Assembly (NCBI RefSeq): GCF_010389155.1
Contig: NC_057761.1
Coordinates: 6,078,501 to 6,142,500 of the forward strand
DNA from: Erigeron canadensis
Taxonomy: Eukaryota; Streptophyta; Magnoliopsida; Asterales; Asteraceae
Length of the DNA stretch: 64,000 nt
Direction of reading: 5' to 3'
Position numbers and translations under genes: made by a program. Within the stretch, counting starts at the first letter, position 1, and each line of letters starts with the position of its first letter. Below, in pieces: positions 45,651-58,072 of the stretch. Under the pieces are notes generated by a model, which did not search any database, was not told the DNA's origin, and saw only the letters and a program-made list of their open reading frames with translations.

Positions 45651-47561
45651 ACAGAGCCATGCCAGATTTTTCTTATTCATCAAGATTTGCCACAAACACT
45701 TTGCATAACCTGGCATCTGCACAATTGCATCTAAAAATGGTATATTAATGTGCAACTTACTTAGATGACTTACAAACTTCTCCATTTGCTTCTTTAGCTT
45801 CTTTCACCAATCTCTAAGGGTATGGAATTTTTGGCTTGTAAGGCTTTACTTCTGGTTTTTCAGACTGTTTAGGTGGGACAGCCGGATTCTGCACGGCTGG
45901 GTTCGGCTCCATTTCTATCTCATCATCAACAGCTTCTTCAGCTTCAACCTGCACAAGAGGAGTAAAAACATTAGGTAGAGGATTTGCAGAATCATAAGTG
46001 TTACCTGCTCTTGTTGTGATTGCATTAACTTGCTCATTTCTAGCATTTGGAAGAGTATACTTCGATCCCTGTCCCTGGTTATTCTGTGGAGGCCTAGGAT
46101 TCTGCTGAGTATTGCTCGGTAGAGTACCGGGCTGCCTATTCGGATTTCCTAGCCTTTCAAGTCTAGCTTCAATATCCTGGAAGGTCACTTGTGTGCTCTT
46201 CGTGCTTTTCTCCAACTTATTAGCAATCCCGTTCAATCGAGTAGTCATAGCATCCCATTGAGAAGCCATCTTCTTGTTTTGTTCCTCTACTCTCTCATTG
46301 GTTGCTTTCTGAGCACTGACCAAGTCCTTCATGATTTCTCTCAACTCAGCATTAGCATCCTGCTAACTGTTGAACCTGCTAAACCTGTTGCCACTAAAAC
46401 CAGAATTGTTAGCATTATTAAATGAAGATGAGGGATACGAAGTACCTGACTGCCGGTTTTGATAACCGGTGTTCTGATTGAAATTCCCTTGCTGATTCTG
46501 AACATAGCTAACTTCTTGTGTCGGCTGGTCCGGACAGTCTTCCGTGTATTGCAATTCTCCACAATGATCACATCCATCTGCTAAAACCTTTACATCTCTT
46601 TCAATGCTTTTGAACCTCCTATCTTGGCTGTCAAACCTCTCGTTCATTTGCTTCGAGAGTGCTTTGACTTCAGCAACCACACTAGATTCTTCACCACTTT
46701 CCAACTTTGCAACAATCTTTCTTGCAGTTCTTTTATTCAAAAGTTCTTCACGACCAGAAAACTCCTTAGCCATGTCATCGAGAATCTTGTACCCCTCACT
46801 AGGTGTCACATTGTTCAAACTACCCCTGAATGCCCCGGCAAGTTCCCTTCGAGTTCTCTTGAGCAAGCCATCATAAAAAATTTCTACCACTGCTTCCGTG
46901 TTCAGATTGATCCCTGGATAGTTCCTGATCATCTCCTTATACCTTTTCCAAGCATCTGCTACATCTTCCCCTGGATCTTGAGTAATGACCGGATCTTGTT
47001 TTCCAGCTGTCTTTGAGTCCTTACTGAATAGAACTCATCTATAAAACCAACACGAAGCTCATCCCAAGTGGTATACAAATCATTTGGCTGTTCCTTGAGC
47101 CACGCCTTGGCTTCTCCACATAAAGTGAGTGGAAAAAGGTCAAGCTTCACAATAATATCCTGATTTGCTCCATATTGGTAAAACCTGCAAATTTTCTCAA
47201 ACCTTTCTAGATGGCCGTACGGATCATTATTGGTCACCCCGTCAAACTTCTCTTCCTCTATACTCTTCAAATGACTTCCCTTAAGAGAATAGTTAGCCCT
47301 GGTGGCTGGAGATCGAATTAGATTACCCATATTAGCTGGTATATCCCTTCTTCTTTGCCCGTAAGGGCGGTTGTTAGGATCAACCGGTTGTTCTTGATCA
47401 CCCATCCTCCTGTTTAAATTTCTGTCTACCCTTGTGACTAAGATACTGTTCGGATCAGGTGGTGGAGTTTTGGTTTCAAAATCAAATTCTTCTTCTGAAT
47501 CTTCACCTGTTTTAAAAACTTCTGAAGCTTTCTTCAACTTATCAACCAACTGGTCTTCCAT
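45651..47561 (-). pseudogene. Athila-like Gypsy gag, copy 2 (duplicate)
   Basis: The predicted ORF products (47561-46959, 46932-46363, 46344-45814) are identical in sequence to those of copy 1. The same frameshift, the same stops and the same zinc-knuckle Gln are present, so the lesions preceded the duplication. No pol. Confidence 0.88.
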
Positions 47562-47901
47562 GATTTCAGAGGATGATGGGTTTTTTGGATCTATGGTGGC
47601 AACACGAGAGGGCTCCGTGTTGTTGCGGTTGAATCAACCTACGTCTGATCTTTTCCGGGTTGGAAAGAGGACTTTTCAATGGTTTACCAGAAGCTCTTGT
47701 GTTCATCAACTAACAAAACACCTGCACATGCACCACAAACAAACCGTTAACTACACCTGGAACAAACACTAAATAATACAAAAATAAAATAAAATCTATC
47801 TAATCAAAACACACAACTTCCTCACAACTGAATGCAAAGAAAGTAGAAATCACAAAACAAACAACTACTTATTTCAGTCCCTGGCAGCGGCGCCAAAAAC
47901 T

Positions 47902-49397
47902 TGATGTGCGAAATCTAGCTTTAAAATTTATAAACACGAATTACCAAAAGACTGACTACTACACATTCATAGGCAGTGTACCTGATCGCATGCAATATAG
48001 TTAAAAGCTGGTAAGCCGAGATCGTTCACAAGGACTATTATAAGCAATTGTAGAAATTAAGTGATTCAAGTAAAATGGGGGGTTTTATGGTCGAATTGCC
48101 ACTTTGCAAGAGTTAGTTAAAAAAGTCAGTAATCCCTCAGGATTAATCGAAAGAAGAATTTTGTTGTTGAATTTCGAACAATGATTTAAAAGGACACCCA
48201 CTTGGATCAGCTCCCATGCCAATCATCAGGTCTAAACATTACTTGCATTTATTGAACGACTCAAAAGATAGACAAGACGAACTTCCATTATACTTGACAC
48301 TTTAATTGCTCTAAATATAGTTATCGCTTCCGCGTTTAATTTCTATCCAAATTAATTAAGCATTAAGATCCTGAGTTGATTTTCACGATTTAACCTATAA
48401 AAGCTTTCTTCTAAACTGCTTATTCACCTAATCAGAGTCCTCTATCATAAGTGATAACACATTCAAAATGAATTTATCTGTTTAAAATCTTTATCGTTGG
48501 TTTCTTCCGAACTCCAACGACTGTAGGTTAATTATAGACTGATCAACCTTTTCATAAACCAATTAACAATGACATAGATTTCTTCCGAACTTATAATTAC
48601 AATTATCAATCAATAAATATAAAAGATAAAAACAATATTTAAACTCAAATAAACATGGATCTTCGATTAAACGTAAAACCCTTGTTCAACGTTTGCAAGT
48701 AACATTCACAACGACCCTATGACATGTTCACTACCCAAGCGGGTGCAAATAAGATTTAGCTACTCATAATAACCAAGGAAACACAAATAATATTAAAAGA
48801 AATCATATTGTACCGATAATATTGATGAATTTGGAAAGTAATAATGAATCCTTGAATAGAATTTGATATTCTTGAACAAATAGATGATAGGAAATCGACC
48901 TACAAGAGTTTCCTATTCGTTCTTTGCGTTTCTAGGGTTTTGAAGTGCTAAAAAGTGAATAATTCCCGTCCATAAACAATTAAAGATGATATATATAAAA
49001 GCAGCGACTAACGGCCGTTAGGGAGGTGTAACGTCCATAAACAAATATGTGCACTTTTGGTCCTTTTTTCTAACGCCCATTAGAATTTTGTTGCACCACC
49101 AGTCCGTCAGTGACTAACGGCCATTAGTCTGACCCCTAACGGCAGTCAGCGAGACCTTGTAGTTCCACCTTCCTTTTAACGGCAGTTATGATTTGGCTAA
49201 CGGGAGTTAAGTGCTGAAATGGTTATACTTGGTCCTTTTAATGAGAGTTAACCATTCTAACGGGAGTTACACTTCTTCCATCATGATTTCTTCACTTCAA
49301 CATCTTTTTTCACATCTCCTTCACTCGTAACTTCCACAAACATCATTTCATCCTTTCTAAAGTCGTTTTTAGCCATTTTCATCCGTTTTACATGTCA
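47902..49397 (-). mobile_element. Athila-like 5' LTR, complete
   Basis: The plus strand runs from tgatgtgcg to acatgtca, giving TG...CA termini and 1,496 bp. On the minus strand it precedes the PBS and gag and is thus the 5' LTR. The region 49000-49280 carries several repeated taacggccgtta/taacgggagtta phrases. The right end abuts a different LTR at 49398 with no shared target duplication. Confidence 0.75.
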
Positions 49398-50383
49398 TGT
49401 AGGGAGTGAAGCGACAACCTCAAATCTATATATAGTCAGGAAGAAAGTGGATCGAAAGCTCACTCAGGGAAAAGAAGGAGAGAGATCTGAGAGCATAAAG
49501 GAAGAGGAGGAAGTGAATCTTTGAATATGACGACGAGACCTAAAGGAGGGAGCGAATTGATATATATATATATCAATTGTCGAGAGTGAATATACTCAAA
49601 AAGGGAGCCCGGAGCTCACTCCAGGAGAGAGAAACGAGAGCGAGTTGTGGGGTCCACACAGCCGAGAGTGAAGAGAAGAGAGAGAAACGAGATTCGTAGG
49701 AGGGGAACGAAAGGTATCCGAGAGTGAATATGAATACTACACACATATATTACCTCTCGAGTACCCTAGAAATGCAAAAGGATAAGTGGGCCGGAGAAGG
49801 GATATGGACTTAAAGCCCAGTTGACGAGATAATGATTATGGAAGCCTATTCGAGAGTGATTGAATTATGAATATTTATAGTCAAGAACCCTCTCCTTGAA
49901 AATATATCTCAATGATGTATATGATCACATGGCTACGATCACTCTCCGTGACACACTTGTCACCTTTTATTAATGATCAGACTTAAAACATTTTCAGAAG
50001 GTTCCATTCCTCGTACATTCTTTTTTGGGTCACATATTAGAAGCTAAAGGCCCATTTCTGAAAACGGCCCAATTTACATGTAACCCTAATTGGATGCCTA
50101 TAAATACACAATCATTGGATGACAGATGGATTCATTCAATTCAATGTTACATTCAACATCCATATATCATATTGATACACATAACATCTATCGATCATCA
50201 ATCAATCATTATCATCATCAGTATTTAATATCCTCCAAAGATCGAAATATCTCTTTGGGAAAATCATCATTCACCTTAGATTCGTAAAGAATTTAATAGG
50301 TTTGCACTACATAGTAGGAGATTTTAATGGTTTTCATGGTTAAACATCATTTGTGATTGGGTTTGATATCTCATGCTGAAACA
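49398..50383 (+). mobile_element. 5' LTR of Tat-like Gypsy derivative
   Basis: 986 bp, about 95% similar by eye to 54125-55114. It begins TGTAGGGAGTGAAG and ends GCTGAAACA, followed by the PBS. It contains a TA run within tgatatatatatatatca and the promoter-like cctataaatacacaatc (50098). Confidence 0.85.
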
Positions 50384-50398
50384 TTGGCGCCATCCGTT
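50384..50398 (+). promoter_or_regulatory. Primer-binding site (TTGGCGCC type)
   Basis: ttggcgccatccgtt follows the LTR end directly and is the typical PBS of Tat/Retand-like Gypsy elements. Confidence 0.85.
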
Positions 50399-50491
50399 AA
50401 TTTACTGATAATTGGACGGTGATTCTTTGTTGCTGCCAAACACAAATCATTCTTGTTCCTATTTTGTTTTTTGTTTGTTTTCTTTGCTTAA

Positions 50492-50947
50492 ATGGCTGAC
50501 GAATTCACTCCTATTTCTCAAGTTGTGCCTTCTGGGTTGGGGAAAGGTGTTGATGTTGATGGAGATGATTCTCCATTAAATCTGGAAACCTCTAAGACTT
50601 ATAATGCTCAAAATATCTTTGGTGAAAAAGTGTCAGATTATGCTTCTAGATCTGGTGAAGTGGTGACAAGTGCACCCGGTGTTGTTTTTGGTAGTGAGCC
50701 TAGGCTACCACCCAGGATGAACTTCGGATCTAACCTTGGGAGTGGTAGTGCTAGTGTGGGATCACTCTTTTCCACAACTTCACCTTCTATATCTCCTTTG
50801 GTATCTTTATTTTCAACACCCCCAACTTGTTCATCTCCTATCACTATGCTCTCTTCTGGACCTAGCGAACTAAGTTCTCACATAGCTAGCGTGGCTAGCT
50901 CAACCACAACTAGAGGAGTCATCGCCTCAATAACCGCCCTAGCCTGA
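50492..50947 (+). CDS. Short sense ORF in gag position of Tat-like derivative
   Basis: 151 codons from MADEFTPISQV, rich in Ser, Pro and Thr (S-L-F-S-T-T-S-P-S-I-S-P-L). Its place after the PBS fits a gag amino terminus, but no capsid core, zinc knuckle or pol follows. The 3' end overlaps the antisense ORF (50878-51440). Possibly the join of a deleted gag to other sequence. Confidence 0.5.
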   Translation: MADEFTPISQVVPSGLGKGVDVDGDDSPLNLETSKTYNAQNIFGEKVSDYASRSGEVVTSAPGVVFGSEPRLPPRMNFGSNLGSGSASVGSLFSTTSPSISPLVSLFSTPPTCSSPITMLSSGPSELSSHIASVASSTTTRGVIASITALA

Positions 50948-52584
50948 AGAGGAGTACTAACATCATCCCTCAAGGTAAGAGGCGTGGGAAAAACATACCT
51001 ATGGGTACCTAGCACCCTGTTGAATTTTGAAGCATAGCTGGAAACCTGAGTAGAACTATGTCTCGCAGGCATGAATGGAGCGGAGGGAGAATAATCCTCT
51101 TCTACAATTTTCTCACTTACAACTTTCTTAAGAACACCATAATCATTATCACGAAGAAGAACCACACGGCTATAATCAGGAGCAATAACACTCCCGTAAA
51201 GAAAGGGAGCATCTGGACCACTGGGAGGAAGGTCACTGGCAGAAGTAGAGGGCAAAGAAAGGCTAAGATCAAGTGAACAAGTGGCTAAAGCTGAAGAGAA
51301 AGCAGAAATCTTCTGACACTTAGTAGAATCACCAATAAGAATTTCCCCTAGTCTCTTCCTACCTAGGGAGGAAACATGCCCATCCTCTTCTTCAATATCT
51401 AATAGAGCATCCCCCTCAACGGGAGTGTCTCCACGAAGGTCTACATAAAACAAATATAAATTAGTCTATATACAATACTTGAGCTCACATAAACAAAAGT
51501 ATATATATAACTTAGAAGATAACATTTACCTTCGTGATGAGGAGCAGTAAGAGAAGGACCATCATCATCTTGATTAGCCGAAGTGAGGGATGTAAAGTCA
51601 AAACGAGTATACCCTCAGGCTGTGAGTCATCATGTAAAGAAGGCTGAACACCCTCATCAAAAACATCCCCACAATCATAACCATCCTGCCATGTGTTAGG
51701 CCTAAGAGGAACAACCTCATCAACTTGCTCACGTACAACTAATGCCTCCTTCGGCTAGAAACTAGGAATCTCCAAATCAGCCAGGTCGATATCCAACGCT
51801 TCCATTAAGGTCAAGTCTGAAATAAAATTAAAAAAGTTAGAAGGAAAGAAAATATACCAAACATTCATATAATAAAGCTAAGGATAAAGATTTTACATTC
51901 TCCAGAAGATTTCTTCCTAAGAATGGGGATCTTAGTCCTCTTGGGAACTCTAGCATTCACCTTCTTATTCAAGGCCTTGTCATCTACTTTCCTACCCAGA
52001 CATAATGTAGCCCTCGACTCCTCAGGAATGAGAGTATCATCCACAATTAAATAATCAAATCGCCACATGGGAACCTTATTGGGGGTTTCTATAAAATTTA
52101 TATTCTTATCTCTAAGGCCAAAAGTAAACCAATCACCCCTTCTCAACAAAAGAAACATCTCCCTAAACATATACACAGACAAAGGCAGTCCCAGGGCTCT
52201 AAGTAACGTCTCAAATACTACAATCTTCCCGGTAGCAAACGGGTGCAATTGACCAACCCCTATCTTATAGTGATTCAAGACTTTAATGAAAAAAGAAGTG
52301 AAGGGGACCCTAAGGTTGGACAAGGTGAGAAAAGATTTATAAAGGGTAACCTTCCCGGGAGGTGGGGGATGGGCTCTATCATCTACAACCGGGAGAGAAG
52401 GGTTGAATTTGGACAAGCATGGATACTTCTTGACTAAGTCCCTAAGGTCTTTACTAGTCAAGTCCGAGGCGCAATCTTTAACAAGTTCGGGAACCCCTCT
52501 AATCTTACAAACTCCCTTAGAGCTACTAGTTTCCTCAATTCCAACAGGATCAATGTTATCAATGTTATTTCCCGACATTTTCAA
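50878..52584 (-). pseudogene. Antisense ORF of Tat-like element (gypsy-type transposon domain), with introns
   Basis: Exon 1 is 52584-51897 (ATG 52584, donor GTAAAA). Exon 2 is 51816-51530 (acceptor tttcag, donor GTAAAT). Exon 3 is 51440-50878 (acceptor atgtag). Exon 1 has V-T-L-Y-K-S-F-L-T-L-S-N-L-R-V-P and F-F-I-K-V-L-N-H-Y-K-I-G-V-G-Q-L, resembling the plant domain called putative gypsy type transposon (Pfam Transposase_28 type). Such ORFs in antisense are known as extra ORFs of Tat-lineage elements. Exon 2 has an in-frame TAG (P-S-F-stop-P-K-E-A). Function unknown. Confidence 0.65.
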
Positions 52585-52599
52585 GTTTCAAAGACAAGG

Positions 52600-54110
52600 A
52601 AATAGCACCTGTGGTCAAGTAAAAATCCTAATGAGGATACAACATCAAGAAATTTATCCTACAAAATTTACAAAAATACCATAGAATGTACGAATTATCT
52701 ACATATCTATATCCGAATATACATTATCACATACACATATGTACGTAGCCACAAGCATAATCATCATGAAACATAAAATATGTGACACAAAAATAAGTGT
52801 ATAGTCATAGTGGGCATTCAGTATTTTTATATAGCAATGTATTTCTTATCTATGCAAAATAAGCAAGTAGCATGGCTACATTGACAACCACATAGCCATG
52901 GCAAACAAGCAACATCTCATTATAACGATTTCAAAGCATAATATTGAAATTGAAGGAGAGTGAAATAAAAAGGAGAAAGGTATTATACCCGAAAATCACT
53001 AAAAAAATTGAAGTAAAGATGAAACTAAAGAACTGTTGGACACCACTGCTAGTGTTACCCTCCAACCTTCAATACAACTGAAAAATAGAGCCACCAGGAG
53101 TACCTATCTCTGTCGAAACCCTTTGTCCAATGTATATATTTCTTATGAGAAACAATTCAATTTATCATTTTTTATATACACATACCGATGTCAACAACTA
53201 GAATTACAAGCATATTACAAAGAAAGATGGAAACTAACCTTTCAAAGAAAGGGATGAAAATTCTAGACTATATTAGGTCAATTCAAACGAACTGAAGAAA
53301 AACAAAATTAAAAGCATCATTAGTCTTTTGTTAAAAATCAAGAGGAAAATCCATGACTATATTAGGTCAATTCAAAGAAAGGGATGAAAATTCTAGACCA
53401 CAAAAAAATTATGGATTATTATAGATCCTTAAAAACATATTCAAGAAAATAAAGGAAAAATCCAAACCCCTCTTCCTTGGTGAATTCGATTTGAAGAGCA
53501 AGGAACAAAGACGATATAGCTTTTAATGATATTCTTTGCTCGTGGCTGCAAAAATTAAAATCAAGAAGAAAAGAATGAAATCCACCTCCTACTAAACCAA
53601 TTTTATGGCAGCCTTTTAATGATTATATAGATACAGAGGCAAAGAACAAAAGAAGAAAAGTACCTTTGTTGACTTCACAATACCACTGCCGGCCAAACCC
53701 AAGAAGAGAAGAAAAAGCCTCTTTCAAATCACACTGCCAAGAAGAAACCAACCAAAGAGAAGAAAAGATTAGAGACTCTAGAAATAATCATTCTCTATTC
53801 CTTCCTCTAAGCAAAAATCAAGATAATAAACAAAAAAGAATATAAGAAGGAAACATGTACCTTCTTTTCTTCCATGTTGCTTGAACCGACCCAAAAGAGA
53901 AAAGACGATAAGATTCTGTAACCTCTTGCTGTTTCAGTCGATCTCGAACCTTCAAATAAAGTTGTTTTTATTTTTCTCCTCTGGCTGCGATCGAGAATAA
54001 CAACAACTAAAACAACTTTTCTCCTATATTTGGGAACAACCAATCGAAGAAAATAGAAAGAAAAGTTCAAACCCAAAATTTTAAAGAAAAAAAAAATTTT
54101 TCCTTTGAAC
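52600..54110. other. Non-coding interior of Tat-like derivative
   Basis: About 1.5 kb without long ORFs. It is rich in A, with repeated agaagaaaag phrases and a duplicated segment ttcaaagaaagggatgaaaattctaga (53229 and 53371), of which I name only the pattern. All pol domains are absent. Confidence 0.5.
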
Positions 54111-54120
54111 TTTGGGGGAC
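54111..54120 (+). promoter_or_regulatory. Polypurine tract of Tat-like derivative
   Basis: tttgggggac lies immediately before the 3' LTR (54125), the expected site for plus-strand priming. Confidence 0.65.
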
Positions 54121-54124
54121 TTAA

Positions 54125-55114
54125 TGAGGTAGGGAGTGAAGCCACAACCTCAATCTATATATAGTCAGGAAGAAAGTGGATCGAAAGCTCACTCAGGGAA
54201 AAGGAGGAGAGAGATCCGAGAGCATAACGGAAGAGGAGGAAGTGAATCTTTGAATCTGACGACGAGACCTAAAGGAGGGAGCGAATTGATATATATATAT
54301 ATATCAATTGTCGAGAGTGACTATACTCAAAAAGGGAGCCCGGAGCTCACTCCAGGAGAGAGAAACGAGAGCGAGTTGTGGGGTCCACACAACCGAGAGT
54401 GAAGAGAAGAGAGAGAAACGAGATTCGTAGGAGGGGAACGAAAGGTATCCGAGAGTGAATATGAATACTACACACATATATTACCTCTCGAGTACCCTAG
54501 AAATGCAAAAGGATAAGTGGGCCGGAGAAGGGATATGGACTTAAAGCCCAGTTGACGAGATTATGACTGTGGAAGCCTATTCGAGAGTGATTGAATTATG
54601 AATATTTATAGTCAAGAACCCTCTCCTTGAAAATATATCTCAATGATGTATATGATCACATGGCTACGACCACTCTCCGTGACACACTTGTCACCTTTTA
54701 TTAATGATCAGACTTTAAACATTTTCGGAAGGTTCCATTCCTCGTACATTCTTTTTTGGGTCACATCTTAGAAGTTAAAGGCCCATTTCTGACAACGGCC
54801 CAATTTACATGTAACCCTAATTAGATGCCTATAAATACACAATCATTGGATGACAGAAGGATTCATTCAATTCAATGTTACATTCAAGATCCATATATCA
54901 TATTCATACATATAACATCTATCGATCATCAATCAATCATTATCATCATCAATATTTAATATCCTCCAAAGATCGAAACATCTCTTTAGGAAAACCATCA
55001 TTCACCTTAGATTCGTAAAGAATTTAATAGGTTTGCACTACATAGTAGCAGATTTTAACGGTTTTCATGGTTAAACATCATTTGTGATTGGGTTTGATAT
55101 CTCATGCTCAAACA
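54125..55114 (+). mobile_element. 3' LTR of Tat-like Gypsy derivative
   Basis: Matches 49398-50383 over the whole length with scattered substitutions and ends GCTCAAACA. The five bases on either side of the element (tgtca and tttgt) do not match. Confidence 0.85.
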
Positions 55115-57347
55115 TTTGTTCTTGAACACAAGAATTTCACTACGAAAAATTAGTACTGGAACTTATAAAAAAAATTAATGAATCCCTGACATTGTTGACA
55201 TGTATTATTTTAGTCGCTAAATTGTTTACATCAGTGGCAACTTGAATCTAATAATCAACAATGTTTGACCAGAAATTTGCGCTTCAGGTTATGAAAATGC
55301 CTTGTCTGGTAAAAGATTGAAATTTAAAGTGCATTGCATTTTATCAACAACTTGAAAATGTTTTTGAAGGGATAAATTGCTAAACGTGATTTTCTTCTGT
55401 GCATCTCCGGAAAAGGATAGATGGCTGTGACTACTCGTTTTAAAGATCTTACCTCGATTGGAAAGGTCTCAACAGACTATTATAACTAGCGAAGAGATGA
55501 TGAAGTTCAAGAAGCCCAAGAAAAAGAAATCACTGAGGAAATAATTAAACTATTGATGATGTGGAAATATAAACGGATCTCAACTTACTTCCTGCACTGG
55601 TGACGCTAGTGGAGGTTGGGGCATGGGTTTCTTTTTATTATTTTTTTTCTCTAGATTGGCGACCTTACTTTCGTCCTTGGTCTTGAACTTACTTCCGTTC
55701 TAGATTGGCGACCTACTTCCGTTCTTTCGACCTTACTTGAACTTACTTTCGTCCTTGGTCTCGTAGATCTGAAGCCTTAAGATTGAAAATTATGCGACTA
55801 TTTCCTTCTACAAACATGTTGTGTAGAAATACACAAGTACACATAATGCAATCTATTTTGTTAATGTTGTATGGTCATTCATGTTGTTTAATGTTTGCCT
55901 AACAACCAGCTCTCTGAATGGTTGTTTGAATGTCCTTCCGTGGTCTTGGGTTTCATGGGACATCTAAAAGACTTCACTATGTAGATTCTGAACCCATTTT
56001 GGATAAATACCGTGGTGTAGATTATGAACCTTTGTAGACTGTTGACTGTTGATAGTATAGGACCTGTGGAGCCCCGTCTTGGAGTAAATCGTCAGCCAAA
56101 TTTAATTCATTAAGTATATTGATGTCGTTATTCGAACCTCTAGGACCAAAGTAAGCACGTCAAATCCCCAAGTCATGTGAAACAACCCACCTGAATGTGA
56201 TAGTTTTTAAACATTACATGGCATATGGCCGTTTGATTTAAAACAATATTGGAAATAGAAAATTTGAATGAATCAACGGTTCCCAGAGTCGATCGGCCGC
56301 CACCTCGTCGCTCCATCGAACAGCCTCCACGACCCCAACCCATCGACACGGTGGTTCACAAGGTCGAATAACTTGTGACTTGGGATGGGTTCAGTGAGAG
56401 GGGTCATGGGGATACCTCAAAATATTTGAATGCTTCAATGGATCCAAGAGTGGGCCCCAGAGTCATTGACCAATTATTTGTCTGATTAGGATAAAATCTC
56501 TCGTGAGATGGCTAATCATGATTTCTCAGCTGATTCGGCCTACTGTTGTTTTTTACAACCTTGGTGGTGCGTATTGCGTCATGCATCGACACCCTCCACA
56601 GCATGCTATAGGATAGCCTTAACGAAGTTGAAAAGCAACTTTATGTTACTTTAAGTTTATGGCATGAGTTATGTGCGGTGCATAATGTCGGTTCAAGCTT
56701 TTTCGGAGCATTAAATGAGATCAAATTTGAGGGCCTAATCAACATAAGAAACTAAAGTAAACAGAGAAAGAAAAAGAAAAGGTAGGTGACTATTGTGAAA
56801 GTCGCTTGCATTGTTGGGTCGCTACCTTTTGTTGTCTCTGCTCTGTGAAACAGTGACTAAAGTTCTACCCATGAAAATGTTACCTGCTAGCACATATTCA
56901 CTTATGTGCTATTGAGAGTAATAAAAAAAATAAAAAGATAAATCTTAAATCAAAAGATTATGTAAAAGATTAATTATTATGAACAATTAAATTTTATAAC
57001 ATGGACTTGCGTGGTGGTGGGCACTGGTGGTGTGTGGTGAACGACAGACTTGGTGGTGCATGAAAGTAACAAACTAGAGAGCTAGTTAAGGGATTACAGA
57101 AAGCAAAAAAAATAGCAAAAGATTAGAGAGAGAGCAAGAGATAGAAAATTGAAAATGAGCGATAATCAACATAATTTTATAAATTCGAAGGCCATGTGAT
57201 TATAAGCCGTAGAAACTCTTCAAACTTCTAGAAGAATAATTGAACTTAGAATTTCAAGAAGAGTGATGTGGTTGAAATGGTTCACATTTTAGACATTAAG
57301 GTGGTGTTTGTTACATACTTAGATGGAAGAAACCCTTGTAACAATAT
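55115..57347. other. 2.2 kb without a recognised gene
   Basis: A local repeat at 55650-55762 has gattggcgacctta/ctacttccgttct and ttactttcgtccttggtct phrases twice each. A short frame from ATG 55421 reads with few stops but has no known domain. The remainder is non-coding or too degraded to place. Confidence 0.35.
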
Positions 57348-58026
57348 TGTAAAATATATTAGTTAATTTAATCATGTAGGTTAAATGTTAATTCGAGTTA
57401 GACTAGATTAAATATGTAAAGTCGGGTTTTACTTGGATTGCAAGTCGAGTAAACAGCTAATATGGAATGTCTAGTTTAAGGTAATAACTCGAGTTGTAAT
57501 TAGACTAGGAAATCTCCTAGGATATCCCCTCCTCTTTATAAATAGAGGAGGGGGGAGCCGATATTATGTACCATCAAATCAAAGCAAATACCTTGGCTAA
57601 TAAACAAAGTATTTGGATATCTCTTTATCGTGTTTTAGTTTTTCTTCTTGGTCGAACAAAACCAACAGGTTTTGTTGGGGATTTTGGGTCGAATAAAAGG
57701 CAAGAGAAAAGCGGCTGGGTTGGGTTTTCTTGGTCGAAGAACAAGGAGCAGAGAAAGAGTTTATTGGTTAGTGATTGGTTAAAGCTAAGTTCAAAGCTTA
57801 CAAAAGTTGACTAACTAATTGAATTGTATAGCTTATCTCCTGATCGATCTAAGAGAGGTGCTTGGTTTTTATTGTGTTCACGTTATAAGCATTTAATTAA
57901 GCAGCTCAAGGATAATTGGTGTTTGGTTTATTTAGCTTAGTTCAAGTTCGACATTGTTACGGTATTTAAACTTAACAAGAGTCGACGGTTAAACTAAGGT
58001 TTGTTGGGAGGTCTAAAATTCCAACA
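57348..58026 (+). mobile_element. 5' LTR of gag-protease Copia derivative
   Basis: 679 bp from TGTAAAATATATTAG to AAATTCCAACA. The first 180 bp recur at 59780. The TATA box (tttataaata, 57535) sits in the loop of a 9-bp inverted repeat, cccctcctc/gaggagggg. Confidence 0.85.
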
Positions 58027-58028
58027 AG

Positions 58029-58041
58029 TGGTATCAGAGCC
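58029..58041 (+). promoter_or_regulatory. Primer-binding site of Copia derivative
   Basis: TGGTATCAGAGCC, the initiator tRNA-Met complement, two bases after the LTR end. Confidence 0.9.
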
Positions 58042-58072
58042 AGGTTCTTAAGCTTGGGAAAAACACCGGGTT

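Larger units (their letters stand above)
42790..47901. repeat. Two-fold tandem duplication, 2,556-bp period
   Basis: The unit 42790-45345 is repeated at 45346-47901, followed by a third LTR at 47902. Only a few base differences were seen, mostly in the LTR part and in A/G homopolymers. Confidence 0.92.
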
